The position numbers and the translations under genes are program-made. A stretch of 64,000 nucleotides of DNA, from positions 62,001 through 126,000 of the forward strand of contig VIIQ02000836.1 of NCBI GenBank assembly GCA_007449985.2, given 5' to 3'. This document shows, one piece after another, positions 13,401 to 25,678 of the stretch. The stretch is from Desmodesmus armatus (Eukaryota; Chlorophyta; Chlorophyceae; Sphaeropleales; Scenedesmaceae). The first letter of the stretch is position 1. Each line of letters starts with the position of its first letter. Below the pieces are notes generated by a model, which was not told the DNA's origin, did not search any database, and saw nothing but the letters and a program-made list of their open reading frames with translations.

Positions 13401-15242
13401 GGGCAGAAGGGAGTGCTCAGCATCCTGTGGCCTGACGTGGACATGCCATACTGCGCCTCTACAGGTGAGGAGGGAACAAGGACACGTAGGGTTTCATATA
13501 TAAGTCGACAGCCGACCTTTTCCTACTTGGCGAGCACCAACAACACACCTGCTGTTTGTGACAAATCATGCGTGCCATTGTACACACCCTGGATGGTACA
13601 GCCTTCACCCACTCACAATCATCCCGTGATGCAGGCATGCCAGTCTGTCGCCAAGTCTGGGTGCAGTCTGTCTCCGCACGTAGACAGACTGACTACACCA
13701 GACGTGGCGACAGACTGGCATGACTGCATTGGGGGATTATTTGAGCGGGTAAAGGCTATGTACATCACCATGCAGTGGTTCGGCAGTCTCTGACGTCCTG
13801 GATGTTGCTGTGTTGTCCCTCCCGCCGTCCCCCTTCAGGCATGCGGCCAGACCTGATCATCAACCCCCACGCCTTCCCCTCCCGCATGACCATTGGCATG
13901 TTGGTGGAAAGCATGGCGGCCAAGGCAGGTGCACTCACTGGGCGCTTTGTGGACGCATCACCCTTCCAAAAGTAAGACCAAATCCCCTCCCTAGTGCTGT
14001 GCCTAAGCATGCCTCTCGGCCAGCATGATTGCCTTCATGCAGCCACATCATGCCATGTCCCATCTTCAGCCTCTTGTTCAGCGCAGTGTTGCGCACATGA
14101 AGTATTGTTGATGGGTAGGTGACCTGCTTGAGAAAGCAGTAGGGCTACTGATCCTTGTGGGGGTGACAAGCATGTGACTGACAGGGGTTCGTGTGCTCCT
14201 CCTACCTGCCATGTCCCGTGTTACTGCAGCTGCACCACCCCCGGCAAGGGAGGCCAGCAGGAGCGCATGAACCCAGTGGAGGAGTTTGGGCAGCAGCTGG
14301 AGGCTGCAGGGTATGCCAAATATGGCCAGGAGAAGATGATCAGTGGCGTGACTGGTGAGGAGATGGCCTGTGACATCTACATCGGGGTCGTCTACTACCA
14401 GCGCCTGAGGCACATGGTGTCAGACAAGTTCCAGGTGGGTGTAGGTCTTGCTCGGTGGCGTTGGTTGGGCACTTCTGTGACTTTCGCTGCTGCATATGTT
14501 GTTTGGAGACATGATCCTGTGTTGAACCGTATGGGTTGATATGGCTGGTGCCAAGGATGCTGGCTTGATCACTGGGAAGATGTAGATATAGTTCTAAAGA
14601 TGGTTTTGACCTGTCATCCTGCAGGTGCGCTCCACCGGCAAGGTGAACCAGCTGACCCGTCAGCCCATCAAGGGCCGCAAGATGGGTGGAGGCATCCGCT
14701 TTGGAGAGATGGAGCGTGACAGCCTGCTGGCACACGGGGCTGCTTACCTCCTGCACGACAGGCTGCACAGCTGCAGGTGAGGCAGGACGACAGGCTCTGC
14801 ATGCAACATTTCAACAAGCACAAACACATGAACACGACTCGAGCTTGAAGTATCAGCTTACCTAGGTACGTATCTGAACCTTCAGGGGTGCACAAGCTTT
14901 GGCAGCTGTGATCCCCACTCGGGTTGCCTCACCACTCCCGCCTGACGCATGCACTGCCCGCGCTGTTGTACTCTACCTTGCAGTGACTACCACGTCTGCG
15001 ATGTGTGCATGCACTGCGGCAGCATCCTGTCTCCTGTGGCCAAGCCCCCTGCGGTCAGCGGCCTGTCTCAGGGCATGATTGCTGGGGTGCAGACCGGCAC
15101 AGGCTCCAGCCCCACAGTAATCTGCCGCATGTGTGATAACTCCAGCTCTGGCATAGAGCGTGTGGCCATGCCGTATGTGTTCAGGTACCTGGCTGCTGAG
15201 CTGGCTGCCATGAACATCAAGGTCACTGTGGGTGTCAAGTGA
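4418..15242 (+). CDS. RPA2: DNA-directed RNA polymerase I, second-largest subunit (RPA2/RPA135)
   Basis: This is the beta-like catalytic subunit of nucleolar RNA polymerase I, which transcribes pre-rRNA. Twenty-two exons keep frame and give 1,300 residues: 4418-4552, 4755-4880, 5128-5263, 5875-6200, 6505-6692, 6955-7072, 7516-7686, 8227-8402, 8659-8860, 9863-9999, 10216-10528, 10803-10982, 11234-11315, 11504-11690, 12014-12227, 12550-12739, 12960-13066, 13299-13464, 13839-13971, 14230-14434, 14625-14776, 14984-15242. Beta-subunit hallmarks are present: [33 protein letters not shown] with [33 protein letters not shown] (around 845), [12 protein letters not shown] (around 1020) and a terminal zinc site CDVCMHCG...CRMC. 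The ending [15 protein letters not shown] is typical of Pol I rather than Pol II or III. Yeast and human orthologues have about 1,135-1,200 residues; the excess is low-complexity inserts near 10380-10440 and 12560-12700. The ATG at 4418 is chosen because [15 protein letters not shown] follows it closely. Confidence 0.96.
5607..5776. repeat. 34-bp minisatellite, five copies, RPA2 intron 3
   Basis: Five head-to-tail copies of a 34-base unit begin at 5607, 5641, 5675, 5709 and 5743. Each starts TGCCTC and ends CCTCCCTTTAGA. They differ only at one or two positions (TCGACCAACC, TCAACCAACC, TCAACCGACC). The array lies wholly in the intron between 5263 and 5875. Confidence 0.95.
9133..9440. repeat. 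105-bp direct repeat pair, RPA2 intron 9
   Basis: Two near-identical copies lie at 9133-9237 and 9336-9440, offset by 203 bases. Both begin GCTTGGTGATGACAGTTCCT and end TTTCGGGGCTGAAAGCT, with only a few substitutions and an identical core around AATAAATTCACACCATC. The intron, 8861-9862, is one of the longest of the gene. Confidence 0.93.
13636..13722. repeat. 87-base imperfect foldback, RPA2 intron 18
   Basis: The left arm begins CATGCCAGTCTGTCGCCA and the right arm ends TGGCGACAGACTGGCATG. The arms pair over about 38 bases with a few mismatches and a short loop near CCGCACGT. It lies inside the intron between 13464 and 13839. It could be a decayed MITE or a small-RNA hairpin; the sequence alone does not decide. 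Confidence 0.85.
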
Positions 15243-16456
15243 GGGGCTGTTCACTTCACCTGGCCGCTGGTTTTGCGGCTGGGGTCTTTACCTTGCTGTG
15301 TGGACTTGCACCTTGCTTTTGCGAAGGGTGAACATGCTGCACCGTGTTGCCCTCAGAGTTGCATGTGTGGTCCTTCTAGGACCTGGCACTTGTGGCATTT
15401 TTGTCGTCGTGGTGAAGATGCTTTATGGTGCCAGCCCTGAATGTGTGGCTGGGTCCTTTTGGTGCTGATGTGGTTCTCAGCCCAAAATGGTGTTTTGATC
15501 ACCAGGTATTGAGCCATCCCAACGCCGGCGTGAAATCTGGCTGCCGCAATGCAGCACTTGCCACTGAAATATGCTGGTGGCATGGACCCAGCTGACACAA
15601 TCTGGCCTTGCACAAGTACCTTGGCATCTCCAGCCGTGAAGTGTGCTGTGGCTGTTGCCGTTGTGTGTTGATGTGTACCATAGTCCTCCTTGTGTGTCCC
15701 ATGTGTTGTTGGGGTGTTGTTGTGGATTGAGCTCAGCTGTATTGCCTTCCTGCAAGTGTGTTGACACCCTGTGACAAGCGCGCAGGCTACGCACACCCAT
15801 CCCCAAGTGCTCTGCAGGATGTGACGAAGGTAAGCAGGGCCGTGCAGGGGTGGGCTCTCAGCCTGTGGGCAGACTTTGCGCTGTAGGCGGCATTTTGTGC
15901 CAGTCAACATACTGCTTGATCACTAGTCAGCGTAAGCTCCAACTAGGGCTGGTGGGCTCTTGTTCAGTGAGCCTTTCGGCTTCCTTTTGGAGCAACAGCA
16001 CAGTGCACACCTGGGTTTGTGGCTGACGTCACATCCATTGCGTCAGCCTTGAACTGGGGTGCATACAGATGTAACAACATACACACACATCCCCAAACCG
16101 TGTCATACAGTGTGCCGTTGTACAGCTGCTGTCAGGAGGTGATATAGCTGCTGCTGCGTTGGGGGGCGTGCACTATGTTCTTGAACTTCAGTTCATGGTC
16201 CTGACATGGCTGCATTGCACTTCCTGTGTTTGTTGCCCCAGGTGGTTTGAGGACGCCGCCTCCATGTTTGAGGCGCTGTGAAGACCAGGCCTCTCATTGA
16301 TGTTGAAGATGACGGAAGTGCTTACGCTGTTGGGTCAGCTTTGAATGTGTGGCAGTGACTCACTAACAGAGTCTGTCAGCCTTGACATGGCTTGGTTGTA
16401 GCAGCTTGCAGGTTGCTCTGGGTGTGACGACAAAAGCCCTTGGGGTTTGCTTTGGC

Positions 16457-16479
16457 TGTAATTTGTTGGCACATTGTAA
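16457..16479 (+). promoter_or_regulatory. candidate TGTAA poly(A) signals, plus strand
   Basis: TGTAA occurs at 16457-16461 and 16475-16479, with an earlier copy at 16070-16074. TGTAA is the established poly(A) signal of chlorophycean nuclear genes such as those of Chlamydomonas. These are the likely ends of the RPA2 transcript. Confidence 0.45.
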
Positions 16480-16939
16480 CTACTGTAGCAAAGTTTCGTC
16501 AAGAGTCTAGGGGAGCATGCTGTGCCACAATGTGCACAACATAATGCTGGATGACAATCAGGGAATGATATACTACACGATGGTAGCACCATGAGAGATT
16601 CAGTTCAGCAGCAATCAAAACATTCCCGCCAACAGGTTGAAGAGGACATTGTCGACCTGCCTGACATGTCATACAGTGCTTGAGCATGTTGCCATGCACG
16701 TGTGCTTTCCTGCCAAGTGACTGTGCACCTTATACAGCACGTTACAACTGCGTAAGGAGGTGGCTTCGGCACGCCTTTTAACATCTCCCGCATTCTCAGC
16801 ACAGTCAGAGCCACAATCTGGGCAGCTAGGTGCACCAGCATGTACGTGCACCTCCCCTGTCTGTCACTCCACTGCGGCCTCAGGCAAAATTTGGCCAAGC
16901 TGTGCGTGATCGGCATGCCAGGGTGTGTGTCAGCACAGT

Positions 16940-16944
16940 TACAC
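16940..16944 (-). promoter_or_regulatory. candidate TGTAA poly(A) signal, minus strand
   Basis: TTACA here reads TGTAA on the minus strand, about 515 bases beyond the stop codon of the histidine kinase gene. It is a reasonable transcript end, with a second TTACA near 16741. Confidence 0.35.
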
Positions 16945-17459
16945 TGTACAAAGCTGCACCACTTCCAGCACAAGCTTCATGGTCCATCAACATGACACTT
17001 CTTCACATAAATAGTGACGGCTTACCAGCCACAGCAACTGCGACGACAGGTGACAACAAACGTGGTGTGTCATGGTGTCGTGATGTGTCAAACAGCACAC
17101 CAAGTGCTCAACGGCATTTCAACAGTCCAGTGCAATTCACCCCCCCCCCAGAACAACCAACGCTCAGGGGCTGTCCTTCAATGCATCAAGCAGCAACTCT
17201 CCCACCCCAATCAACCGACCAACCAAACAAGCAGCAATTCCACCCAACCCAAATCCAGCCTGCACAACACCCCCCGAGAACCCTGGCAGCTGACTGTACA
17301 TCAAAAAGCCACAACCAGGGGGCACTCGGCGTCGCTATGCACAATCAACAATATAAGATTCAGCAGCCCTAGAGCAACAACACACATGCAATCACCAATG
17401 CATACAAAGCACTGCCAGCCATCAAACTGCCAGCCATGCTGCCAGAGCAGCTGGCCCCC

Positions 17460-20400
17460 CTAAGTACCTGTGACAGCTTCCACACCCCCTGCCGCCCCCT
17501 CTGCAGCTTCCACAGCTGCCAGCATAGCCCTGGCCAGCTGATCACGCAGCACAGGCTTCGACAGGAAGCCATTCATGCCAGCAGCAGCACACTCGTCCCT
17601 GTCCTTGTCTGACGCGTTCGCTGTCATCGCCACAATCGGCAGTGTGAAGCCATCCTCCCGCAGGGTGCGGGTGGCCTCAACACCACCCATGACAGGCATT
17701 GCCATGTCCATCAGGACGATGGCAAACGGCTGCTGACTATTGCTGCTGCTGCTACTGCTGCTACTGCTGCTGGTGCCGACCTTGCCTGCCGTGCTTCCTG
17801 CCAGCTGCTGCTGCCCTGGACTGCCCCCCTCCTGACCAGCACCCTCCTGTTCCTGCCGCTGCTGCTGCTGCGTGCTATCCGCATCTGCGGCAGCTGCTGC
17901 TGCTGGGCGGGTCCGCCGCACCGCTGCCACTGCCTCTGCACCGTTGGATGCCACCTCCACCTGCATGCCTATGCTGCTCAGCATCTTCCTTGCCACTGTT
18001 TGGTTGATCAAATTGTCCTCCGCCAGCAGCACCCGCTTGCCCTTTAGTAGGCCTGTATCCAGGGCAGACGGCTTCTTCCCATCCAGACTCAACTGACGGG
18101 AGCGCGGCGCACTGCCCGTGCTGCTGCTTACATCGCTGCCAGCTTGATTCGCAGCCGCCGCAGCCGCCGCAGCAGCTGCTGCAGCGATGGAGCCTGATGG
18201 AGGGCCTGGTGCCGTCGGCGGCAGCTTGTCCGAGGGAGCTGGACTGACAGCTGCGGGCAGCAATGCTGCTACACCAGCAGCAAGTTGGCCTGCAGCTGCA
18301 GGACTGCCCTGCTGTCCTTGCAAGCTGCCGCTGCTGCTGCTGTCAGCACCCTGCATGAGTGGCCTGCCACCCTGGGCTGCATCACCACCAGAATTGCTGC
18401 TGGTGAGGGCGTACAGGCTGCTCTTGGTGTAGTCCCCTTGCTTGGCCTCCCTCCGCTGGTTGGGGGAGTCCAGCACGCCAAACTGCTGCTGCTGGGGCTG
18501 CCGGCCGCCTCGCTGCTGCTGCTGCAACGCCGGCGGCTGCACCTGCTGGGCAGACTGCTGCCTGACAGCAGCAGCGACGGCAGCAGCGATGGAGCCACTT
18601 GAGGCGTTGCTGCTGGTGCGCCCAGGCTTCACTGCCCGCACAGGGATCTTGAACCAGAAGTTTGAGCCATGGCTGCGGCAGGAGTAGGCCCCTATCACAC
18701 CACCCAGCACGGCCACCTGCAACAGGAGACACACAGACACACACACACACACACAGAGGCGGAGAAAAAACAACAGTCAGCGCCTGGTCAGCGGCATGTG
18801 TAAGTGTGTCGTGAATGCAAGCCACAGACTGTCAGACTTCTGTGAGCCTCTGAGCACTACCTTGAACTTTGGCCGAGGGACTTGCAATTAGGCCGCCATA
18901 CCCTACAGACTGTCCACGTAAAGCAGCACTGCACCACAGTGTCTGATTGGAGATCACCTCATCACAACTGCAAGGCAGCGCAAAACTCACAGTCTGCCAC
19001 CTGCTGCTTGTGCTGTCCTCCTGCTATCTAGATACCTGGCGCACCAGCCCTGGCGTGCAGTGGATGCATACCCTCGGCCTGACCAGCTCCCCCCCCCCCC
19101 CGGCGCTCGCTGGCTGTGCTTGCTCCTCATCTCTCACCTGCTTACTGCAGATGCTGAGCCCCAGTCCTGTGCCACCTCGCGTGCGCGGCTTGCACATCTC
19201 ATCCTCTGTGCCCTGCACATACTCCCTGAACAGCGTGGCCAAGCCGTCACGCGTGATGCCAACACCTGCAGCGACGGACAGACACACGGGGCTGATGTCC
19301 CATACTCTTTGCAAACTTTCTCACAATGTGAACACACTCCCTGTGTTTGCATAATGCCGGCCATGCAACAGTGGAAGCCCCATGTCAACACACACTCTGG
19401 CGCCCCCGTTGTCTGTGCAATAGGGGGGCTACATGACACCCTGATCTCTGCACTACCAGTACAGCCGCCATACAACCCAGCCTCCCCGTGCTGCTGACCC
19501 TCGTTATCTTTGTGGCCGCAGATGTGTTCACCTGTGTCCTCCACCTCAAACAGCAGCCAGCACGCATCATCTGCACTCGCCAGGCTGTTGCGCCTGTTGC
19601 GGTGCCCACCCGCAGCCGCAGCCGCAGCCGCCGCTGCCGCTGCCGCCGCCGCTGCTGCCACAGCTGCCTGGCTGTCGCCCCCCTGCTGCTGCTGCCGCCG
19701 ACTCTGCTGCTGCTGGGCCTGGCTGCTGCTGGTGGCATGGACATCAAACTGAAGGCCACCCTTACCACCGCTGCCAGCTGCAGCAGCATTGTAAGGCCCA
19801 TCCACCCCCGCCTGGCCGTCACAGTTGCTGCTGTAGGCTGCTGCGTCGCCTTTGCTGCCTGCTAGCAACGCCTTGCCTGGGTCGCTGTCAGCAGACACTT
19901 CAAGACTGGCCAGGCTGCTGCTGCTGCTGCTCCTGCTGACGGCAGTCCTTTGCCGCAGTGACAGCGTGAGGTCAATCTCCTGCTCACGAAGGGGCAGCAA
20001 GCTGCAGGCCCATTGGGAGGCCTGCTGCCAAAACGGTACATGCTGCTGCTGCTGCTGCTGCTGCTGTGTATGGCCCAGCAGCTGCGTTTGGCTGCTGCAC
20101 TGCTGCTGCTGTTGTTGCTGCTGAGCGGCTGCTGCCACAGCTGTGCTTGAGCTTGCTGGGCCAGGTGCTGCCCCTGCAGCAGGTTGCGTGACGGCTGCAG
20201 TGTCTGCGGCGGCGCCCTCCGCAGCTGCTGTGCCCCCGCTGCTGCTGGTGCTGTGGTTGTCCTGCACTGCTGGCAGGATCACAAGCGCTGACATGTCCAT
20301 GCTCCTGCACAACACAGCGCAGCACAGCACAGTGGCCATTCTTCAGGCTTGTCCTGGCGCATCTGGTTTATTATGTGGTATCTGGCTTTGTTTGTGGCCC

Positions 20401-23400
20401 ATATGCCTGTAAGATGCCATCCCAGCCAGCTATACTTTGTACCAACTGCTGTCATAGTTGCGGACGTGTCCCAGCAAGCAGCCCTCCTGCCGCAGCACAA
20501 TGCTGAACACCGAGCACAACCTCGATGAGTCACACCAATTGATAGTTTTTTGCGCCATGCACCCCACACGGGACCCAGAGCTTGTCTGGAAGCTGACAAA
20601 CGCCCTGCGCTTTCCGAGGCTAACCCAAAAAAAAACACGAGGCTATCAAGCACCCAGCATACTTGTCAACGCTTGCTTTCAAGAAAGGTACCCCAGCAAC
20701 CCCTCCCCACCCTCACCCCCAGTACACAGTGTGGACCCCCCACCCACCTGTCAGCGCTGCTGCTGGGCAGGTAGCTGGGCTGCAGCATGATGGCATGGTA
20801 GCCGGCAGGTGCTGGCGGCGTCCACTCACGGCCCACGGAGCGCACACGCAGCACGATGTGACCACGCTTGGTGAATTTGGCTGCAAGACACAAGTGGCAG
20901 GACGCACACACTGACTGTCATGATGACCGTTCATCTGATGGGCGCAACTCATGTGCCAGCCAGCCAAGCGCAACACCAGACTAAACCCCAGGGTGTCAGC
21001 ATTGGACTTTGTCAGCCACAAGACAATACACAGCACATGCCAGCCAGCCGTGTTGGGCGCTGTGTTGCAGCTGCAGGACTCCCTTGCCATCAAAGGTCCC
21101 GTGTCCAAGCATAGGCACCCAAGGTTGCTGCCTACCTCCCCCCGTCAGCACCCCTTCAGCGCTCACCTGCATTTGTGTAGAGGTTGAGCAGCACCCCCCT
21201 GAGCCTGTCGGGGTCGCAGCACACCATGTCGGGGACGCTGTGCAGCTGAGGGGGGTGCAGCTGCACCGACCCGCCCCGGCCTATCATGGCCTCTATGATG
21301 CAGTGCACATCCCCCACCAGGTCTGCCAGCACCACCTCACTGCGCACTATGTCCAAACGCTTGCCCTGCACAGACAGACAGCCACAGGGGGCGAGGCGGG
21401 CGGAGCAAGGGCAGGCGGGACAGAGGGGGGGGGGGTAAGGCAGGCAGAGGGGGAGGAGGCAGCAGCAGTCAGCCAGGCAGCCGTAGGAGCGGGCAGGGGC
21501 AATATACCACCGCATGCATGCAACATGTTTATGCACGCCATGGGCACAAGGGAGCCCACACAGGCACAGCTAGCAATGGTCACCAGCAGCGGAGTTGAGA
21601 TATGCAGTACGCATGCTGCTGGCCTGCGCCACTCACAGCTTCCAATTTAAAGAAGTCCAGGAAGTTGCTGACAGTGGACAGCAGGATGGATCCGCTGACA
21701 CGGATGGTGTTGGCAAGCTCACGCTGCTCCTCCTGCAGGCAGAAACAGGGTTTGGGGCGACATACAACAGCACAACACCATGATCAGCACATCCATGAGG
21801 GATCAAATGACCCAGGTGCAAGGGGCATCAAGCCTCAACCAGATAGACGCTGGCTGCAAAGAGTGTGAGGTCCCAGTTGCTTTACCACACATCGTCACAA
21901 CACATTCCAGCCCTGTTGCTGATGCGCGCAAAGTTTTGGGCAAACATGCAGCGCCTGGGCTCAACATTCTTTGCTGCAGCGTCATGAAAGGCTCGTCGTC
22001 CGTACCTTCAGAGGTGTCTCCAGCAACATCTCAGCACTGGCCAAGCAGCCATTCAGCGGTGTGCGCACCTCATGGCACATCAGGCTCATAAACCTGCGCA
22101 CCGGCAGACAGGAGCACACCCTCAACTGCAGCTCAACTACTTCTTTACTCCACTCCAGCAATCACAGCCAGTATACAACTACTCGACACCAGCACATGAA
22201 AGCCAAAGTGCGGTGGGAAATTGCGCAGAGGACCAGCCAAACTTACTCGCTCTTGGCCTCATGCGCGGCCTTTTCCCGAGCGACTGTCAGTGCGCGTTGC
22301 GCAGCCTGCGCCTGCGCTGCTGCGAGCTCACGCTGTGCTTGTATGCGCGCCTGCGCCTCCTTCATTTCCTTCTCATGCGCTGCACAGGCCAGGCGCGCGT
22401 TGGCATACATCTGCCTGCAGAACCACAGCAACACAACCGTGCCGCGCTTGACGCAAGTAGCAGAGTGGCAATCCCGCCTGTACAACCGCTGGTGGTGTCA
22501 GTTAGTCAAGTAGCACTGATGCTGTGGTGTGGCGTGTTGCGCCACAACTGCTGTCCCGTCAGCAAACACACCGCTGTCATGGCTCCCCATCAGCTTCCTT
22601 GGCTCCCCACAGGTGTCCAGACACTTTCTCAACCATGTTACGAATCCCCATACTACTTGGTGACAAGCAGACCCAGTAGAACCAGCAGCACAATCAACAG
22701 CACCAGCAGCAGCAGAGGAGGCTCACCTCCTGGTCCAGTCTGACAGGTAAGCCATCAAGCCCCCCACTGCCCACGCGACGATGATATGCACCACTGCATC
22801 CTTAGGCAGCAGCGCCGAGGGTGCAGGACTGCTGTACCACAGGGACACAGCCAGGGTAGGGGTGGCCAGCAGGCCTGTGCCCACCCACCAGCGGATCTTG
22901 AGAAAGGTGCTGGTGCCTGCAGAACCCGACAGCACACCAGGATGTGAATGAGTGAACATTGCAAAACCTGCTGTCATAGACCCACCACCCCAGTCAATTT
23001 CTGGTGGCAGCTGCACTGCAGGCATGCTCATCCAGGACTGCCTCTTGACTGCCTCTTGCTGATTGTGCTGGCTGCAGGTGAAAGCAACACACCAGCCGCG
23101 TTGTTGAAGCAGACACACAGTGCTGGGCGTGCAGGCCACCGCCCTCAAGAGACAGACAACAAGAGAAAGAGAGAAGGGGGATGCAAAGCCCTGCTTACAT
23201 ATGAGAAAGAAAGACAGGTAGACATAGTCCTGTGCGTTGTCGGTGCGCAAGCTGGCCAGGAGGTTGCAAATCGCCAGGCCCATGCAGATGGAAAGTAGCA
23301 CCTCCTCCTGCACGACATCGCAGCATGGCATGGCACAACATGGCATAACAAAAGAGGTACAGAGCAGGGCAGAACAGCAGGGCAAGGCACAAGGAGATAT

Positions 23401-24363
23401 GAGGGTGCAGCTTGGAAGCAGCAGTGCCTCTACATGCAGAGCAGTGTGTTATAGTGTGATGCTGCAGCAGCGGTCACACTGAGAGCCCTCTACTGCTGGG
23501 GCTGGATGAGATGAGCACACCTGCCAGCTGCAAGCAGGCCTAGCTCAACAGGACTGCTAGTTGTAATGACTGATCAAATGCTGTTGCTGACTGGCTGTGT
23601 GTTACCATGCTGGGGGCTCTTGAGCACGGTCACACATGCCTTTGCTGCTGCTGCTGCTAGTCGCCTGCTGAGCTGCGCACCTGGCGTGCTGCATTGTCGC
23701 CTGCCTTCCTCGCCCGTTTGTTCAGCAGCCCAATCAGCACATACAGCATCGCCATGTTGGCCAGCTGGTGCCCCATCTCTTGCACTACATCAAATGGGTG
23801 CACAGCTGCACAGTGGAGGGCAGCAGACAGCAGGTACAAACCTTCATACAAGCGTGTGCCTGTGCACACACCCAGCTGCAGGACTGGTGCAATAGCCGCC
23901 CGCACTCATGTCGACTTGGAACAGCAGCAGAACTGCGACCCAGCTGTGTAGTCATGTGCAGACATGATGAAGCTATCGAAGCCTTTGCTGTCCATCTAGA
24001 TCAAACCTATCCATGTCAGCATCAGGCACTTGCTCTTGCACCACAACTGCAGCATGCGGCACTGGCATTGATGCTCACAACTGCTGCAACTGCATTATGC
24101 AGCAAATACCAACAAGCAGGCCCCCTCTCCTTGCTGTTGACTGCGTATGCAGTGCAATCAGCTCCAAACTCACCACCAGGGCTGCCTGTGGCACTTGAAA
24201 GCTTGGCAGTGAACCGAAACAGGAAGCACAAGACGTCGAAGCAGAAGATGAACATGAGCACCGGCCAGCGCTTCTGGGCCACTTCTCCCAGGAATTCACC
24301 CTCCATTTCTGCTGACTTGAAGGCTAGAGTGAATGGCTGCATCGCCAGGTTGGTGGTGTCCAT
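17460..24363 (-). CDS. membrane hybrid sensor histidine kinase with receiver domain
   Basis: Twelve exons keep frame and give about 1,169 residues: 24363-24174, 23859-23681, 23307-23199, 22916-22727, 22414-22247, 22093-22006, 21732-21637, 21365-21167, 20880-20748, 20304-19532, 19265-19138, 18716-17460. The N-terminus holds about six membrane helices (e.g. PVLMFIFCFDVLCFLF, HIIVAWAVGGLMAYL). A charged coiled coil follows, then the H box SLMCHEVRTPLNG with phospho-acceptor His286. The ATPase has its N box LLNLYTNAAKFT, G1 box DTGVGI and G2 box GGTGLGL. A receiver domain (from about 975, LLAEDN, VLMDMAMP with Asp1088, MTAN, LSKPV) ends the protein. Exon 10 inserts about 250 Gln/Ser/Ala-rich residues between N and G1 boxes. 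No PAS, GAF or rhodopsin domain is seen, so the signal is unknown. Autophosphorylation and relay to the own receiver are expected from the family. ATG 24363 is the first in-frame ATG. Confidence 0.93.
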
Positions 24364-25069
24364 AATTGCTGAAGGAGGTGGTGTGGGTGAACTGCTCACT
24401 GCTGTAGTAGCACCACTGCTACTGATGGCAACCGCATCGTGAAAAAAGGCGCCCCGAGCAGAAAACTCAAGCAAATTGTGCCCAACCGTCAGTAATCTCG
24501 CGCGTTTGCAGCCTCGGCGCAACTCGTCAGCTTCACCAGCAGGAATGAGCTCGCGATGCTCGCACTCTTTGCCGAACCAATATGATCAGACGGGCACCAA
24601 ATGTGATCGGACATGGTGTGCTCCTGGGAGACCACTCTGTCATTGGTCATGTCATATGACATGTAAAGAGTGACGGTGGTTACATAATGATCATTCAGAA
24701 ACGGTTACAGCACGTTGGATCGCGCCTGACTTCATGAACGTGTTTGATCGCTGCTTCTTTGGCACTGGGAGTGTTTGCATGGGCCCCACTCCTTCCTGTT
24801 CCCGCCCCTTCCTGTCCCCCCCCCCCCCCTACAACAACCACTGCAGGCAAGGCTGTACCTATGAGATGAGTGGTTGCAAGGATAGCCTGCAACGTAACAA
24901 GCCAACACTGACAGCTTGGTCTCCGCCACCCCAAACACATGTGAACAGCTTTTATGGCAAGTCATCTCCACTAGGCACCCTGACATAGGCAACACAATGC
25001 CTCAACCATACCGCAACAAATACAAGGGAGGCCCAGCTGCATTTCTTGCTGCCACTAGTCCCCACTTTC
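24364..25069. promoter_or_regulatory. gap between two minus-strand genes
   Basis: This holds the 3' end of the tafazzin-like gene (TTACA at 24705-24709 and 24680-24684 reads TGTAA on the minus strand) and then the promoter and leader of the histidine kinase gene. The frame of the kinase stays open upstream of its ATG to about 24522 but has no earlier ATG. A C-run lies near 24820-24830. Confidence 0.5.
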
Positions 25070-25645
25070 TCAGTGGTGAGACAACTCAGACTGGTGTTCA
25101 ACAGCTGCCTTGCTGATGAAGGGAGCCCACGCCAGCCACGACCAGCTGCTGCTGCGGTGGACCTTGCCAGCTGCTGCTGAGCCGGAACTGCTGCTACTAC
25201 TGCTGCCGCCGTGCCCCGTGCTGTTGCTGCTGGCCGCTTTTGACCACGCCGACAGCATTGCCACCTGCCTGTCCTGCAGCTGCTGCCATGTGTGCAGCAG
25301 CTGCTGGCTTTGCTGCCACTTCCTCTGCAGAGCCTCCTGCCACCTCCTGTGCGAGGTGTCCTGCTGCTTCACCTCCCCATCCCGCTGCCCCCCATGCTGC
25401 TGCTGCTGTGACGCCCCCTGATGCATGCTGATGTCAACAATGTGCTCCAGCTCCGCCTGCTGCTGCCTGTACACACGCCGCACAACCGCCAGCAGCTGCT
25501 GCTGCTGCAGCTGCCACTCCTGCTCTGCCGTCAACTCCTGCTCAACCTCATCATCACTCCCCTGTGCGCTGCGCCACGGCTGTCGCTGCTGCTCCCGGCT
25601 ACCAGACCCCTTCGGATGCCCACCACCTTTCCCCTCCCCTTCCCC

Positions 25646-25678
<33 letters not shown>

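Larger units (their letters stand above)
15243..17459. other. convergent 3' regions of RPA2 and the histidine kinase gene
   Basis: No separate gene is supported here. The left part is the RPA2 3' untranslated region and may contain one or two introns: donor AA/GTGAGG overlaps the stop at 15240, with a possible acceptor at 16241 and a possible small exon near 15784-15829. The right part is the 3' untranslated region of the minus-strand kinase. A C-tract lies at about 17141-17149. Open frames in 16830-17463 are rich in Gln and Thr without a recognisable domain. Confidence 0.6.
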
